This document shows positions 40,533 to 48,510 of a stretch of 64,000 nucleotides of DNA, piece after piece. Origin of the DNA: Lachnospiraceae bacterium (lineage in GTDB: Bacteria > Bacillota > Clostridia > Lachnospirales > Lachnospiraceae); the NCBI GenBank assembly GCA_910575155.1, contig CAJTDX010000015.1:1-64000 (forward strand). The letters run 5' to 3'. Within the stretch, counting starts at the first letter, position 1. Every line of letters starts with the position of its first letter. Made by a program: the position numbers and the translations under genes. The notes beneath the pieces are model-generated. The model was not told the origin of the DNA and did not search any database. It saw only the letters and a list, made by a program, of their open reading frames with translations.

Positions 40533-42140
40533 ATGGCAATGCGGAAACTGAAAAAATATAAGCCGACAAAATTCAAAGCGAAGGACAGCCGCTATGACAA
40601 GGATGCCGCCGATTTTGCCGTGATGTTCATCGAGAGCCTCTGCCACACTAAGGGAACGTGGGCGGGGAAGCCCTTTGAACTGATCGACTGGCAGGAGCAG
40701 ATCATCCGGGATATTTTCGGAACGCTGAAGCCCAATGGCTACCGCCAGTTCAACACGGCATACGTTGAGATTCCGAAGAAACAGGGAAAGTCGGAGCTTG
40801 CGGCGGCCGTGGCGCTGCTTTTGACCTGCGGGGACGGGGAGGAACGCGCGGAAGTGTACGGGTGCGCCGCCGACCGGCAGCAGGCCACTATCGTTTTTGA
40901 TGTGGCGGCGGATATGGTGCGGATGTGCCCTGCCCTTTCCAAGCGGGTGAAGATACTCGCATCGCAGAAACGGATCATCTACACGCCCACCAACTCCTTC
41001 TACCAGGTGCTTTCGGCGGAGGCGTATTCCAAGCACGGCTTCAACATCCACGGCGTGGTGTTTGACGAGCTGCACACGCAGCCGAACCGGAAACTGTTCG
41101 ATGTCATGACCAAGGGCTCCGGGGATGCCAGGATGCAGCCGCTGTATTTCCTCATCACCACGGCGGGGACGGATACCCATTCCATCTGCTACGAAACGCA
41201 CCAGAAGGCAAAGGATATCTTAGAGGGGCGGAAGATTGACCCTACATTTTACCCGGTGATCTACGGCGCGGATGAGGCGGACGACTGGACGGACCCGAAG
41301 GTGTGGAAGAAAGCGAACCCCTCTTTGAATATCACGGTGGGGATTGACAAGGTGGAGGCCGCCTGCGAGTCGGCAAAGCAGAATCCGGGGGAGGAGAACA
41401 GTTTCCGGCAGCTCCGCTTAAACCAGTGGGTGAAACAGGCGGTGCGGTGGATGCCCATGGATAAATGGGACGCCTGCGCCTTCCCGGTTTCGGAGGATGG
41501 TCTGGAGGGGCGCGTCTGCTACGGCGGGCTGGACTTGTCCTCCACCACGGACATCACGGCGTTCGTGCTGGTGTTCCCGCCGCTGGATGAGGAGGATAAA
41601 TACTGTATCCTGCCGTACTTCTGGGTGCCGGAGGAAACGCTGGAGCTGCGTGTGCGGCGCGACCATGTACCTTACGATGTGTGGGAGCGGCAGGGGAAGC
41701 TGATGACCACGGAGGGGAACGTGGTGCATTACGGCTTTATCGAGAAATACATTGAACGGCTCGGTGAGCGGTTCAACATCCGGGAGATCGCCTTTGACCG
41801 GTGGGGCGCAGTACAGATGGTGCAGAACCTTGAGGGCATGGGCTTCACGGTGGTTCCGTTCGGGCAGGGCTTTAAGGATATGTCCCCGCCCACCAAGGAG
41901 CTGATGAAGCTGGTGCTGGAGCAGAGCATTGCCCACGGCGGGCATCCGGTACTCCGGTGGATGATGGATAACATCTTCATCCGCACCGACCCTGCGGGGA
42001 ACATCAAGGCGGACAAGGAGAAATCCACGGAGAAGATTGACGGTGCGGTGGCCACGATCATGGGGCTTGACCGTGCCATCCGCTGCGGGAATGATGCGGG
42101 GGCTTCCGTCTATGACAGCCGGGGGCTGCTTGTTTTTTGA
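40533..42140 (+). CDS. terminase large subunit (HK97-type)
   Basis: A 535-residue packaging motor. The ATPase has the Walker A variant PKKQGKSE (residues 81-88, K86) and Walker B VVFDELH. The C-terminal nuclease begins with GGLDLSSTTDITAFVL, the first metal-binding aspartate of the RNase H-like fold. GGGGAGGTGACCGGA precedes the ATG. It pumps phage DNA through the portal encoded at 42619 after small-subunit recognition. Length and order are normal for siphoviruses of this type. Confidence 0.93.
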   Translation: MAMRKLKKYKPTKFKAKDSRYDKDAADFAVMFIESLCHTKGTWAGKPFELIDWQEQIIRDIFGTLKPNGYRQFNTAYVEIPKKQGKSELAAAVALLLTCGDGEERAEVYGCAADRQQATIVFDVAADMVRMCPALSKRVKILASQKRIIYTPTNSFYQVLSAEAYSKHGFNIHGVVFDELHTQPNRKLFDVMTKGSGDARMQPLYFLITTAGTDTHSICYETHQKAKDILEGRKIDPTFYPVIYGADEADDWTDPKVWKKANPSLNITVGIDKVEAACESAKQNPGEENSFRQLRLNQWVKQAVRWMPMDKWDACAFPVSEDGLEGRVCYGGLDLSSTTDITAFVLVFPPLDEEDKYCILPYFWVPEETLELRVRRDHVPYDVWERQGKLMTTEGNVVHYGFIEKYIERLGERFNIREIAFDRWGAVQMVQNLEGMGFTVVPFGQGFKDMSPPTKELMKLVLEQSIAHGGHPVLRWMMDNIFIRTDPAGNIKADKEKSTEKIDGAVATIMGLDRAIRCGNDAGASVYDSRGLLVF

Positions 42141-42234
42141 TTTTTCACCAGTCTGTACACATTATCTTTGTCGGTTCCTTATATGGCTATTTTCCACATA
42201 TTCCTTTATGCTGTCTGGCGAAGGAGGTGGAAAG

Positions 42235-42534
42235 ATGGATGAGAAGGATTTACTTGAGCTTATCATTTCGGAACGGATGGGGATGCACCATGACGCCTTT
42301 AAAAAGGAATATCCCCTTACGGAGGAGCAGGCGGCGGAAGCGGAAAAAGCAGACCAGGCACACGAGCTGCTGTTTGAGCAGTTAAGCGCGGAGCAGCGGG
42401 AAATGATGGAGCTGTGCGAGGATGTGGCAAATTCGGAAGCCACGCGGGAAAACGAATACTACTACCGTGCAGGATTCCGGGACGGGGTGAGCCTTGACAG
42501 GCTGATAAAGCAGATCAGGGAAGATAATAAATAA
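42235..42534 (+). CDS. phage hypothetical protein (99 aa)
   Basis: A 99-residue, strongly acidic, helical protein (EKDLLELIISERMGMHHDAF, ending YYYRAGFRDGVSLDRLIKQI). The C-terminus FRDGVSLDRLI resembles small DUF6809-type proteins such as the one at 37327. AAGGAGGTGG precedes the ATG. It sits alone between terminase and portal with a terminator hairpin after it, the usual place of a moron. Confidence 0.7.
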   Translation: MDEKDLLELIISERMGMHHDAFKKEYPLTEEQAAEAEKADQAHELLFEQLSAEQREMMELCEDVANSEATRENEYYYRAGFRDGVSLDRLIKQIREDNK

Positions 42535-42551
42535 AAAACACATAACACGGG

Positions 42552-42589
42552 CAGCAGAAAGGCATCGCTTTGGCGGTGCCTTTCTGCTG
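42552..42589 (+). terminator. strong hairpin before the portal gene
   Basis: CAGCAGAAAGGCATCGC pairs with GCGGTGCCTTTCTGCTG around a 4-5 base loop, followed by CTGTCTTTTG. It may end the upstream transcript or stabilise the structural-gene mRNA. Confidence 0.65.
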
Positions 42590-42618
42590 TCTGTCTTTTG
42601 GAAGGGAGCGTGGTTCCT

Positions 42619-43977
42619 ATGGGATTATTCAGTGGATTGTTCAGGGCGAGGGACGCACCACAGAACAGGACTTCCGGCAGCGCCTACAGCTTTTTCATGG
42701 GCGGCAGCACGAGCGGGAAACGTGTCAATGAGCGTTCTTCCATGCAGATGACGGCAGTGTATTCCTGCGTCCGGATTCTGTCCGAGGCGGTGGCGGGGCT
42801 GCCGCTGCATATGTACCGCTATACGGATAACGGCGGGAAGGAGAAAGCGGCGGAACACCCGCTGTATTTTTTACTCCATGATGAGCCAAACCCGGAGATG
42901 ACTTCCTTCGTGTTCCGGGAAACGCTGATGACGCACCTGCTCCTTTGGGGCAATGCCTACGCACAGATCATCCGCAACGGCAAGGGGGAGGTCTTGGGGC
43001 TGTACCCGCTGATGCCGGACCGGATGGGCGTGGAGCGTGACAGCAAAGGGCAGCTCTATTATGAATACACGGTGAGCATGGATGACGCGCCGACCGTGAA
43101 GGGCAGCACGGTCATCCTGCCGCCGTCGGAGGTGCTGCATATCCCCGGACTCGGCTTTGACGGTCTGGTTGGCTATTCCCCCATCGCCATGGCAAAGAAC
43201 GCCATCGGCATGGCGATTGCCTGCGAGGAATACGGGGCGAAGTTCTTCGCCAACGGCGCACAGCCGAGTGGTGTGCTGGAGCATCCGGGGACGCTGAAAG
43301 ACCCTTCAAGGGTAAGGGAGAGCTGGCAGTCCACCTTCGGCGGCAGCCACAACGCAAACAAGGTGGCAGTTTTAGAGGAGGGCATGAAGTATACGCCTAT
43401 TTCCATTTCCCCGGAACAGGCGCAGTTTTTGGAAACGAGGAAATTCCAGATCAATGAGATTGCGAGGATTTTCCGTGTGCCTCCGCACATGGTGGGCGAT
43501 CTGGAAAAGAGCAGCTTCTCCAACATCGAGCAGCAGAGCCTTGAGTTCGTGAAATATACACTTGACCCATGGGTGTCAAGATGGGAGCAGTCCATGGCGC
43601 GGTCTTTGCTGACCCCAGAGGAAAAGAAGCAGTATTTCATGAAGTTCAATGTGGACGGCCTGCTCCGCGGGGATTACCAGAGCCGCATGAACGGGTACGC
43701 CGTGGGGCGGCAGAACGGGTGGATGTCCGCAAATGACATCCGGGAGCTGGAGAACCTTGACCGTATCCCGGAGGAATTGGGAGGTGATTTGTATTTGATA
43801 AACGGGAACATGACAAAATTGTCCGATGCCGGTCTGTTCGGCAAAAAGGACAGAGAGGAGGAATCCAATGAAAACGAAGAAGTTCTGGAAGTGGAGGAAT
43901 CAGGCGGAGGCGGGGACGGCTCCGGAGGAGAGGACTCTGTTTCTGAACGGCACCATCGCAGAGGAAAGCTGGTTTGA
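42619..43977 (+). CDS. phage portal protein (HK97 gp3-like)
   Basis: A 452-residue portal. Family landmarks are MTAVYSCVRILSEAVAGLPL, the TSFVFRETLMTHLLLWGNAY helix, and FQINEIARIFRVPPHMVGDL followed by EKSSFSNIEQQSLEFV. The dodecameric ring at one capsid vertex is the door for DNA and joins head and tail. The start at 42619 follows GAAGGGAG. The C-terminal 110 bases overlap the protease gene; the tail is acidic and glycine-rich (EEVLEVEESGGGGDGSGGED). Confidence 0.93.
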   Translation: MGLFSGLFRARDAPQNRTSGSAYSFFMGGSTSGKRVNERSSMQMTAVYSCVRILSEAVAGLPLHMYRYTDNGGKEKAAEHPLYFLLHDEPNPEMTSFVFRETLMTHLLLWGNAYAQIIRNGKGEVLGLYPLMPDRMGVERDSKGQLYYEYTVSMDDAPTVKGSTVILPPSEVLHIPGLGFDGLVGYSPIAMAKNAIGMAIACEEYGAKFFANGAQPSGVLEHPGTLKDPSRVRESWQSTFGGSHNANKVAVLEEGMKYTPISISPEQAQFLETRKFQINEIARIFRVPPHMVGDLEKSSFSNIEQQSLEFVKYTLDPWVSRWEQSMARSLLTPEEKKQYFMKFNVDGLLRGDYQSRMNGYAVGRQNGWMSANDIRELENLDRIPEELGGDLYLINGNMTKLSDAGLFGKKDREEESNENEEVLEVEESGGGGDGSGGEDSVSERHHRRGKLV

Positions 43978-44701
43978 TGATGACGTCACGCCGCAGCTTT
44001 TCAAGGATGAGCTGAATGCCGGGAGCGGTGATATTACCGTGTGGATCAATTCGCCGGGCGGCGACTGCGTGGCGGCGGCACAGATTTACAATATGCTCTC
44101 CAACTACAAAGGCAAGGTAACCGTAAAGATTGATGGCATCGCTGCTTCGGCGGCATCCGTCATTGCCATGGCAGGCGACACCGTCCTGGTGTCCCCGGTA
44201 TCCATGCTTATGATTCACAATCCCGCCACCATCGCCTGGGGCGACCATGCCGAGATGCAGAAGGCCATTGATATGCTTGCCGAAGTGAAGGAGTCCATCA
44301 TCAATGCTTATGTGTTAAAGACGGGGCTTTCCCGCCCGAAGCTGTCGCATCTGATGGATGCGGAAACGTGGATGGATGCAAATAAGGCAGTAGAGCTTGG
44401 CTTTGCGGATGAGATCATGGCGCGGGCAAAGGCGGAGCCGGAAAAGGAGCCGGAGGAGGGCGAAGGGGACAGTTCCGAAGAGGATGAGGAAGATGAAAAG
44501 AAATTCCCTCCGGCTTCAAGCTCCATGCTGTTTTCCCGCAGGGCGGCAAACAACGCCCTTTTGAATAAACTGGCCGCCAAATATGGCGGGGAAAAACCGA
44601 AAGCAGATATCCAGGCGCAGGCAGAAATCCCTGCGCCGGATGCAGAAACCGGCCGTTCCGTGGACGCACTCATGGAGCGGCTTAATTTATTGAAACGATA
44701 A
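43868..44701 (+). CDS. ClpP-like head maturation protease
   Basis: A 277-residue serine protease of the ClpP fold, used as prohead protease. The oxyanion region is VWINSPGGD, the nucleophile S94 lies in IDGIAASAASVIAM, and H117 in LMIHNP. The C-terminal third is acidic and disordered (EGEGDSSEEDEEDEKK) and probably acts as internal scaffold. The start at 43868, with GAGAGGAGGAATCCA upstream, is inside the portal gene. It cleaves the leading part of the capsid protein during head expansion. Confidence 0.92.
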   Translation: MKTKKFWKWRNQAEAGTAPEERTLFLNGTIAEESWFDDDVTPQLFKDELNAGSGDITVWINSPGGDCVAAAQIYNMLSNYKGKVTVKIDGIAASAASVIAMAGDTVLVSPVSMLMIHNPATIAWGDHAEMQKAIDMLAEVKESIINAYVLKTGLSRPKLSHLMDAETWMDANKAVELGFADEIMARAKAEPEKEPEEGEGDSSEEDEEDEKKFPPASSSMLFSRRAANNALLNKLAAKYGGEKPKADIQAQAEIPAPDAETGRSVDALMERLNLLKR

Positions 44702-44717
44702 GAAGGAGGATTTCATT

Positions 44718-45938
44718 ATGACGATTCTTGAACTGCGCGAGAAGCGCGCAAAAGCATGGGAGGCGGCAAAGGCATTCTTAGATTCCCACAGGAAGGAAAA
44801 CGGAGTCCTTTCCGCAGAGGATGACGCCGCATACACGAAGATGGAGCAGGAGATCACAGACCTTGGGAAAGAGATCGCAAGGCTGGAGCGGCAGGAGGCC
44901 CTGGATGCGGAACTGAACCGCCCGGTGAACAGGCCCCTTACAGGGAAGCCGGGCGGCAGGGCAGATGCGGACGATGGGGAGGATAAGACCGGGCGCGCCT
45001 CCGACGATTACCGGAAGAACTTCTGGAACGCCATGCGCTCCAAGGCACCGATGCCCGCAGTCACCAATGCCCTGCAGGTCGGCACGGACTCCGAGGGCGG
45101 CTATCTGGTACCGGATGAATACGAGCGCACATTGGTGGAAGCACTGGAGGAGGAGAACATCTTCCGGCAGATGGCGAAGGTCATCAAGACCTCCAGCGGG
45201 GACCGCAAGATTCCCGTGGTGGCTTCCAAGGGTACGGCGTCATGGATTGACGAGGAGGGCGCATACCCGGAGAGCGACGATTCCTTCGGGCAGGTTTCCA
45301 TCGGGGCTTACAAGCTGGGCACCATGATTAAGGTTTCCGAGGAGCTGTTAAACGACAGCGTGTTTGACCTGCAGTCCTATATCTCCCGCGAGTTTGCCCG
45401 CCGCATCGGGGCGAAGGAAGAGGAGGCGTTCTTCACGGGGGACGGCAAGGGCAAGCCGTTAGGGGTGCTTGCGGCCACTGGCGGCGCGGAAACGGGCGTG
45501 ACCGCGGCATCTGCCACGGCAGTGACGGCGGATGAGCTGATGGATCTGTATTATTCGCTGAAATCCCCGTACCGCAAGAAATCCGTGTGGGTGCTGAACG
45601 ACTCTACCATCAAGGCCATCCGCAAGCTGAAGGACAATAACGGGCAGTACCTGTGGCAGCCGTCCCTGACAGCCGGGGCTCCGGACATGATCTTAGGCCG
45701 CCCCATCAAGACTTCTGCATATATGCCGGCCATTGCCGCGGGAGCGAAGACCATCGCTTTCGGTGATTTCAGCTACTATTGGATTGCTGACAGGCAGGGG
45801 CGCAGCTTCAAGCGCCTGAATGAGCTGTTTGCAGCCACCGGGCAGGTGGGATTCCTCGCTTCACAGCGTGTGGACGGGAAGATGATCCTTGCGGAGGCAG
45901 TGAAGGTGCTGGTGCAGAAGGCCGCATCCGCAGGTTAA
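44718..45938 (+). CDS. major capsid protein (HK97 gp5-like)
   Basis: A 406-residue capsid protein. Residues 1-100 are a coiled-coil scaffold (delta) domain (ELREKRAKAWEAAKAFLDSH, EQEITDLGKEIARLERQEAL), expected to be removed by the preceding protease. The HK97 fold follows: SEGGYLVPDEYERTLVEALE, IFRQMAKVI, TGDGKGKPLGVLAA and ADRQGRSFKRL. AAGAAGGAGGATTTCATT gives strong translation. Confidence 0.95.
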   Translation: MTILELREKRAKAWEAAKAFLDSHRKENGVLSAEDDAAYTKMEQEITDLGKEIARLERQEALDAELNRPVNRPLTGKPGGRADADDGEDKTGRASDDYRKNFWNAMRSKAPMPAVTNALQVGTDSEGGYLVPDEYERTLVEALEEENIFRQMAKVIKTSSGDRKIPVVASKGTASWIDEEGAYPESDDSFGQVSIGAYKLGTMIKVSEELLNDSVFDLQSYISREFARRIGAKEEEAFFTGDGKGKPLGVLAATGGAETGVTAASATAVTADELMDLYYSLKSPYRKKSVWVLNDSTIKAIRKLKDNNGQYLWQPSLTAGAPDMILGRPIKTSAYMPAIAAGAKTIAFGDFSYYWIADRQGRSFKRLNELFAATGQVGFLASQRVDGKMILAEAVKVLVQKAASAG

Positions 45939-45958
45939 TGAAAGGGGGTGCTGCAGGC

Positions 45959-46234
45959 ATGGCGGTGACGCTGGAAGAAATGAAGAACTACCTCCGTGTG
46001 GATTATGACGATGATGATGCCCTGATTGAAAGCATGGTCAGGGCATCGGAAAAAATCTGCATGGATGTGGCGAGGATGGATGACACGCAGGAATTTTACG
46101 CAGTGGAAAATGCAGAGATAGCAGTACAGTATACGGCCGCCTATCTGTATGAACACCGGGAGGATGCCGACCACCATGCCATGATGCTGACGCTCCGTGC
46201 GCTTCTTTCCGGCAGCCGGAAGGAGGCGTTCTGA
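45959..46234 (+). CDS. head-tail connector protein (gp6-like)
   Basis: A 91-residue helical adaptor of the HK97 gp6/SPP1 gp15 type (LEEMKNYLRVDYDDDDALIE, then AAYLYEHREDADHHAMMLTL). It forms the ring docked on the portal. AAAGGGGGTG lies before the ATG at 45959. It shares one base with the next gene. Confidence 0.88.
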   Translation: MAVTLEEMKNYLRVDYDDDDALIESMVRASEKICMDVARMDDTQEFYAVENAEIAVQYTAAYLYEHREDADHHAMMLTLRALLSGSRKEAF

Positions 46235-46575
46235 TGGAGGTTTCCCTTTTGAATGTCCGCATCACCTTTCAGAAGAATGCCGTGGAGGTGGACAGCATCG
46301 GCAACCACAAAAACACATGGGCAGATTATTATTCCTGCCATGCTACAGTAAGCGGTGAGGCCGGGAAGCAGACCAGTGAGACAGATGTGGCCGGAACCGT
46401 GGCGGATGAATCGGAGGTTTCGTTTACTGTCCGCTGGTGCAGGAAAGCGTCCGCGGTTGATTCCACGGGGTACCGGGTGGTTTTTGGCGGGGAGCTGTAC
46501 GACATCCTCGCCATCGACCACATGAATTATAAAAAGAAATGCATTAAATTCAAGTGCAGGAAAGCGAGGCGGTGA
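46234..46575 (+). CDS. head closure / head-tail adaptor protein
   Basis: A 113-residue beta-rich protein of the SPP1 gp16/head-tail adaptor group (VRITFQKNAVEVDSIGNHKN, SFTVRWCRKASAVDSTGYRV, LYDILAIDHMNYKKK). It closes the connector after DNA filling. It starts at 46234, directly on the previous stop. Confidence 0.82.
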   Translation: MEVSLLNVRITFQKNAVEVDSIGNHKNTWADYYSCHATVSGEAGKQTSETDVAGTVADESEVSFTVRWCRKASAVDSTGYRVVFGGELYDILAIDHMNYKKKCIKFKCRKARR

Positions 46576-46577
46576 GG

Positions 46578-46958
46578 ATGGCGAGCGGCGTATCTATTGA
46601 CCGGATGGCGGAGGAGATCATGAAGGGGCTGACGGAATATGCGGACCTTGCCACGGAGGATGTGAAAAAAGCGGTGAAGAAAGCCGGGACAGCGGTACGC
46701 AGGGACATTGAAACCAACGCACCCAAGGACACCGGGAAGTATGCAAAGTCATGGGCGGTGAAGACCACGAAGGAAACATCCAATTCGCTGGAAGTGACGG
46801 TGCATTCCAGGAACCGCTACCAGCTTTCGCACCTTCTGGAACACGGCCACGCCAAGCGGGGAGGCGGGCGCGTCCCGGCAAAGCCGCATATCGCGGCGGC
46901 GGAGCAGGCCGGCATAGAGCAGCTTGAAAAAGAGATACAGAAAGCATTGGAGGGATAA
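46578..46958 (+). CDS. HK97 gp10-family tail component
   Basis: A 126-residue protein of the HK97 gp10 family: a helical start (IDRMAEEIMKGLTEYADLAT) and the family block TNAPKDTGKYAKSWAV, then LSHLLEHGHAKRGGGRVPAK. It completes the neck or tail end. The start at 46578 follows GGCGGTGAGG. Confidence 0.88.
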   Translation: MASGVSIDRMAEEIMKGLTEYADLATEDVKKAVKKAGTAVRRDIETNAPKDTGKYAKSWAVKTTKETSNSLEVTVHSRNRYQLSHLLEHGHAKRGGGRVPAKPHIAAAEQAGIEQLEKEIQKALEG

Positions 46959-46961
46959 ATT

Positions 46962-47300
46962 GTGAAAACATTACTGGCGCTTTTAAAAGAAACCGGCATC
47001 CCCTTCGCCTATGACCATTTTGCGGAGGGCGAATCGCCGGAGCCGCCGTTTGTCTGCTACCTCCTGCCGCAGAGCGACAATTTCGCCGCTGACGGCATGG
47101 TGTACTTCAAGGCGAGCGGCGTGAAGATAGAGCTGTACACCGACACCAAGGACCCGTCGGTGGAGAAGAAACTGGAGGACGCGCTGGATAAGCGGCGCAT
47201 CTTCTACAACAAGTCGGAGGTCTGGATTGCCAGCGAGAAGCTGTACGAGGTCCTCTACCAGTTTGACATGGAGGTGGTTTACGATGCCGAAGAAGAATAA
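46962..47300 (+). CDS. tail terminator-like minor protein
   Basis: A 112-residue protein beginning at GTG 46962. The pattern FAEGESPEPPFVCYLLPQSD and SGVKIELYTDTKDPSVEKKL is that of the small tail-completion/terminator proteins found between gp10 and the major tail protein. It would cap the tail tube and join it to the neck. Its end overlaps the next gene by 17 bases. Confidence 0.75.
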   Translation: MKTLLALLKETGIPFAYDHFAEGESPEPPFVCYLLPQSDNFAADGMVYFKASGVKIELYTDTKDPSVEKKLEDALDKRRIFYNKSEVWIASEKLYEVLYQFDMEVVYDAEEE

Positions 47301-47913
47301 AGTGAAATTCAACATCTGCAACGTGCATTATGCACTGCTGACGCTGGAAACGGACGGGGTGGTGTCCTTTGGCACGCCTGTTGCGATGCCCGGTGCCGTT
47401 TCCCTTTCCCTGGACCCCAACGGCGAGCCGAGCAATTTTTATGCAGACGGGTACGCTTATTATACCGTCAGCAACAACATGGGCTACGAGGGGGATCTGG
47501 AGCTTGCCATGGTGCCGGAGAGCTTCCGCACCGACGTGCTGAAGGAGGCCCTGGATGAGAATAAGGTGCTTTTAGAGAACGCCAACGCGGAGACGGAAAA
47601 CTTTGCCCTGCTGTTCGAGTTTGACGGCGATGTGCGCAAAATCCGCCATGTGCTGTACAACTGCTCGGCGGCGCGGCCGACCATTGAGTCCCAGACCAAC
47701 GAGGAGGAGATCGAGGTGCAGACCGAGACGCTGTCCATCACGGCGGCTCCGCTGGCGAGCGGCTATGTAAAGGCAAAGACCGGGGACAGCACCACGGACG
47801 AGGTCTACCAGAACTGGTACAAGAGCGTGTACCTGCCGGATGCGGCATCAGGAGGCACTTCCGGCGGTGATACAGAAAATGGCGGCACGACTGATACAGA
47901 AGGGGAGGGATAA
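47284..47913 (+). CDS. major tail (tube) protein
   Basis: A 209-residue tail tube protein: beta-rich, with NVHYALLTLETDGVVSFGTP, VSLSLDPNGEPSNFYADGYA and YEGDLELAMVPESFRTDVL, as in siphovirus tube proteins. The C-terminus ends in a Gly/Ser/Thr-rich acidic tail (GGTSGGDTENGGTTDTEGEG), which may be surface-exposed. The start at 47284 lies within the previous gene. Confidence 0.88.
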   Translation: MPKKNKVKFNICNVHYALLTLETDGVVSFGTPVAMPGAVSLSLDPNGEPSNFYADGYAYYTVSNNMGYEGDLELAMVPESFRTDVLKEALDENKVLLENANAETENFALLFEFDGDVRKIRHVLYNCSAARPTIESQTNEEEIEVQTETLSITAAPLASGYVKAKTGDSTTDEVYQNWYKSVYLPDAASGGTSGGDTENGGTTDTEGEG

Positions 47914-47916
47914 CCT

Positions 47917-48294
47917 ATGAGCATGAAACAGAATATCGAGATTGACGGGAAGCAGGTGCCTTTCAAGGCGTCCGCGGCTATCCCGCGTATTTACCGGATG
48001 AAGTTCCACCGGGATATTTATAAAGACCTGCGTTCCTTGGAGAAATCCATCGGTGACGGGGACGAGGAGAGTTCCAACTTAGATTTGTTTTCGTTGGAGA
48101 TGTTCGAGAACATCGCCTATGTGATGGCGAAACACGCAGACCCCAAAATCCCGGACAGCCCGGAGGAATGGCTGGATGAATTCAACACCTTCTCCATCTA
48201 CCAAGTGCTGCCCAAGCTGATACAGCTTTGGGGGCTGAACGTGCAGACGGATGTCCAGTCTAAAAAAAACTTCGCCCGACTGACCGGGAAATGA
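47917..48294 (+). CDS. tail assembly chaperone, zero-frame product (gpG-like)
   Basis: A 125-residue helical protein (ASAAIPRIYRMKFHRDIYKD, MFENIAYVMAKHADPKIPDS) with the size and position of the gpG chaperone, before the tape measure gene. It binds the tape measure during tail assembly. Its final codons hold the slippery sequence A AAA AAC at 48264-48270, where some ribosomes shift to the -1 frame and add the gpT-like domain encoded to 48458. Confidence 0.85.
   Translation: MSMKQNIEIDGKQVPFKASAAIPRIYRMKFHRDIYKDLRSLEKSIGDGDEESSNLDLFSLEMFENIAYVMAKHADPKIPDSPEEWLDEFNTFSIYQVLPKLIQLWGLNVQTDVQSKKNFARLTGK
48264..48270 (+). other. -1 programmed ribosomal frameshift site
   Basis: A AAA AAC fits the X XXY YYZ rule in the frame of the upstream gene. 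After slipping, the frame reads through the zero-frame stop at 48292-48294 into the downstream reading frame ending at 48458. Both the heptamer and the -1 frame relation are read directly from the sequence. Confidence 0.85.
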
Positions 48295-48458
48295 CAACGC
48301 CGCTGTTCCTGCTCCGGTGCGTACAGCTTGGGCTTTCCATCCGCGACCTTGACCTGCTTACCATCGGGATGGTCAACGATATGTTCGCAGAGAGCAGGAA
48401 TGACGAATACAAGGGCTATAAGGAAATCGCTACCCAGGAGGATTTTGACCGCTTTTAG
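48291..48458 (+). CDS. tail assembly chaperone, frameshift extension (gpT-like)
   Basis: A -1 frame segment of about 55 residues from the ATG at 48291 (longer in the fusion). The sequence LSIRDLDLLTIGMVNDMFAE and the ending YKEIATQEDFDRF are typical of the T part of the GT chaperone. It is expected only as a fusion to the preceding protein, produced at the minor rate needed to link tape measure and tube. Confidence 0.85.
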   Translation: MTTPLFLLRCVQLGLSIRDLDLLTIGMVNDMFAESRNDEYKGYKEIATQEDFDRF

Positions 48459-48510
48459 GCGGCGTCCCCCTGGGTTTATTTTGGCATTTTAACAGGAAGG
48501 GGTGTCCGCC

